Below, one piece after another: positions 5,659 through 6,581 of a DNA stretch of 6,581 nt. Under the pieces are notes generated by a model, which was not told the DNA's origin, made no database searches, and saw nothing but the letters and a program-made list of their open reading frames with translations. The position numbers were made by a program, and so were the translations under genes. Each line of letters opens with the position of its first letter. Positions within the stretch are counted from its first letter, which is position 1. This stretch comes from a bacterium (GTDB lineage Bacteria; Verrucomicrobiota; Kiritimatiellia; UBA8416). Location: NCBI GenBank assembly GCA_020048935.1, contig JAIFLS010000027.1:1-6581 (forward strand), read 5' to 3'.

Positions 5659-6581
5659 ATGGCTATTCGCGTTCTGAACCGGTTCCCGGGCTCCAATGTC
5701 CGCGTGCTGGCATTACCGCAGGCACCGGACAAGGAATTGGGTTTCACTCCCGATCCGCATGGCGGCCCGGAAGCACTGTGGTTCGATTTCCGGATCGAGG
5801 ATCCCGATCCGCCGGTGCCCGTTCCTGAAACGCTGGCACTGGCCCTGCGGTTTTTCGATGTCCACCCAGGCAAAATCAATCCCGAACATTGCCGTCCCGT
5901 GATCCGCGAGGCTGGCAAGAGCTGGAACCGCCTGCGCGCACCTGCCGTGACAACGCTTGACGATGGACAAGCCCTGCTGCACTGGACCATTCCCTATCCG
6001 GCAGCGCGGGTCGAGCTCGCCCTTTGCCATCCCTATGGACGGGATGAGCTGGACGTGATGCTGCAGCGCGCCAAGGGATACTGGCGCGAGGAATGCATCG
6101 GCCTGACCCAGGGTGGGCGCCTGCTGACACGCCTCGACAACCGGGTCGGCGGCAAAGGCAAGGGGACCGCCGCGCCACGCGGCCTTTACCTGCTGGCTCG
6201 GCAGCATCCTGGCGAAACGCCGGGATCCTGGATTCTCGATGGCATGCTTGAAACGATCACCCGGGCACGACCTGCGAACTGGTGTGTCTGGAGTACCCCC
6301 TTCGCCGACCTCGATGGCGTGATCGCCGGCGACCACGCCGGGGGGTTCACGTCAGGACAAGCGTGGACGAGGCCACCGATGCGATACGAAGGCGCGGTCC
6401 TGCAGGCTGACATGAGCCGGTGGGCGGAGCGCTGCCGCCCGGAACTGATCGTTGACCTGCAGGCGTCCGGGATCCGCGAAAACGACGGCCTCCATGTTTC
6501 CGTCGCCCCGGTGGCACCCGAGGCCGAACGGAACCGTCTGGCATGGACCCATATCATGCAGCAGGCCCTGGGCCCCGAGTT
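5659..6581 (+). CDS. Divergent M14 zinc carboxypeptidase-like protein, 3' end beyond the window
   Basis: The frame is open from ATG 5659 to the end of the window (307 complete codons, no stop), so the protein is C-terminally truncated here. Residues 1 to about 155 look like the beta-rich N-terminal domain found before the catalytic domain in cytosolic-carboxypeptidase-type M14 proteins (WFDFRIED, LALRFFDVHPG, REAGKSWNRLRAP, HWTIPYPAARVELALCHPYG). The catalytic domain follows: LYLLARQHPGETPGSW (176-191) keeps H183 and E186 of the HxxE zinc motif. The segment that is normally NPDG reads FADLDGVIAGD (215-225), the Asn-Arg pair expected shortly afterwards is not seen (TSGQAWTRPP, 231-240), and the usual DLHxHS third zinc ligand reads VDLQASG (265-271), with Gln at 268. 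No signal peptide is present, so it is probably cytoplasmic. It may be a pseudoenzyme or use altered chemistry; the substrate is unknown. It follows tatC by 30 nt with a good ribosome binding site. Confidence 0.75.
   Translation, partial: MAIRVLNRFPGSNVRVLALPQAPDKELGFTPDPHGGPEALWFDFRIEDPDPPVPVPETLALALRFFDVHPGKINPEHCRPVIREAGKSWNRLRAPAVTTLDDGQALLHWTIPYPAARVELALCHPYGRDELDVMLQRAKGYWREECIGLTQGGRLLTRLDNRVGGKGKGTAAPRGLYLLARQHPGETPGSWILDGMLETITRARPANWCVWSTPFADLDGVIAGDHAGGFTSGQAWTRPPMRYEGAVLQADMSRWAERCRPELIVDLQASGIRENDGLHVSVAPVAPEAERNRLAWTHIMQQALGPE

Noticed and set aside
5713..6336. Minus-strand open frames opposite the M14-like gene
   Set aside because: The plus frame has a strong ribosome binding site and M14 motifs; the antisense frames show nothing recognisable.

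Overview
The window is GC-rich bacterial chromosomal DNA from a Gram-negative organism with an outer membrane (TolB and Pal are present). The gene content, and short palindromic repeats of a style I associate from memory with Kiritimatiellota, Lentisphaerota and Verrucomicrobiota, suggest the PVC superphylum. That placement is an inference and was not tested.

Left part (1-1712): the 3' end of a ComM/YifB-type AAA+ ATPase gene is followed by a 173-nt gap. The gap carries two inverted GTAG-headed hairpin repeats whose stems differ by paired, compensating changes. Next comes an unnamed protein with a PHP-like metal-hydrolase motif at its N-terminus. It converges on a glycosyltransferase gene across a 190-nt gap that holds a degenerate REP-like palindrome and a small hairpin module flanked by 9-nt direct repeats. 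Near-identical 21-nt sequences lie over the stop codons of the two converging genes.

Middle (1713-2650): a WaaE-like family 2 glycosyltransferase on the minus strand, divergent from tolB across about 140 nt.

Right part (2651-6581): a compact plus-strand cluster, very probably an operon: tolB, pal, tatA/B, tatC and a truncated M14-carboxypeptidase-like gene. TolB and Pal form the periplasmic/outer-membrane end of the Tol-Pal envelope system. TatA and TatC form a twin-arginine protein export system. tatA and tatC overlap by 4 nt. The tatA gene carries a 78-bp, reading-frame-preserving inverted pair of a GGAG-type repeat inside its C-terminal tail. The last gene keeps the HxxE zinc motif of M14 peptidases but appears to have lost other active-site residues.

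No tRNA, rRNA, CRISPR array, transposase gene or complete insertion sequence was seen. The most noteworthy signals are the two families of REP-like repeats, one of them coding, and the divergent M14-like protein at the end of the Tol-Pal/Tat cluster.
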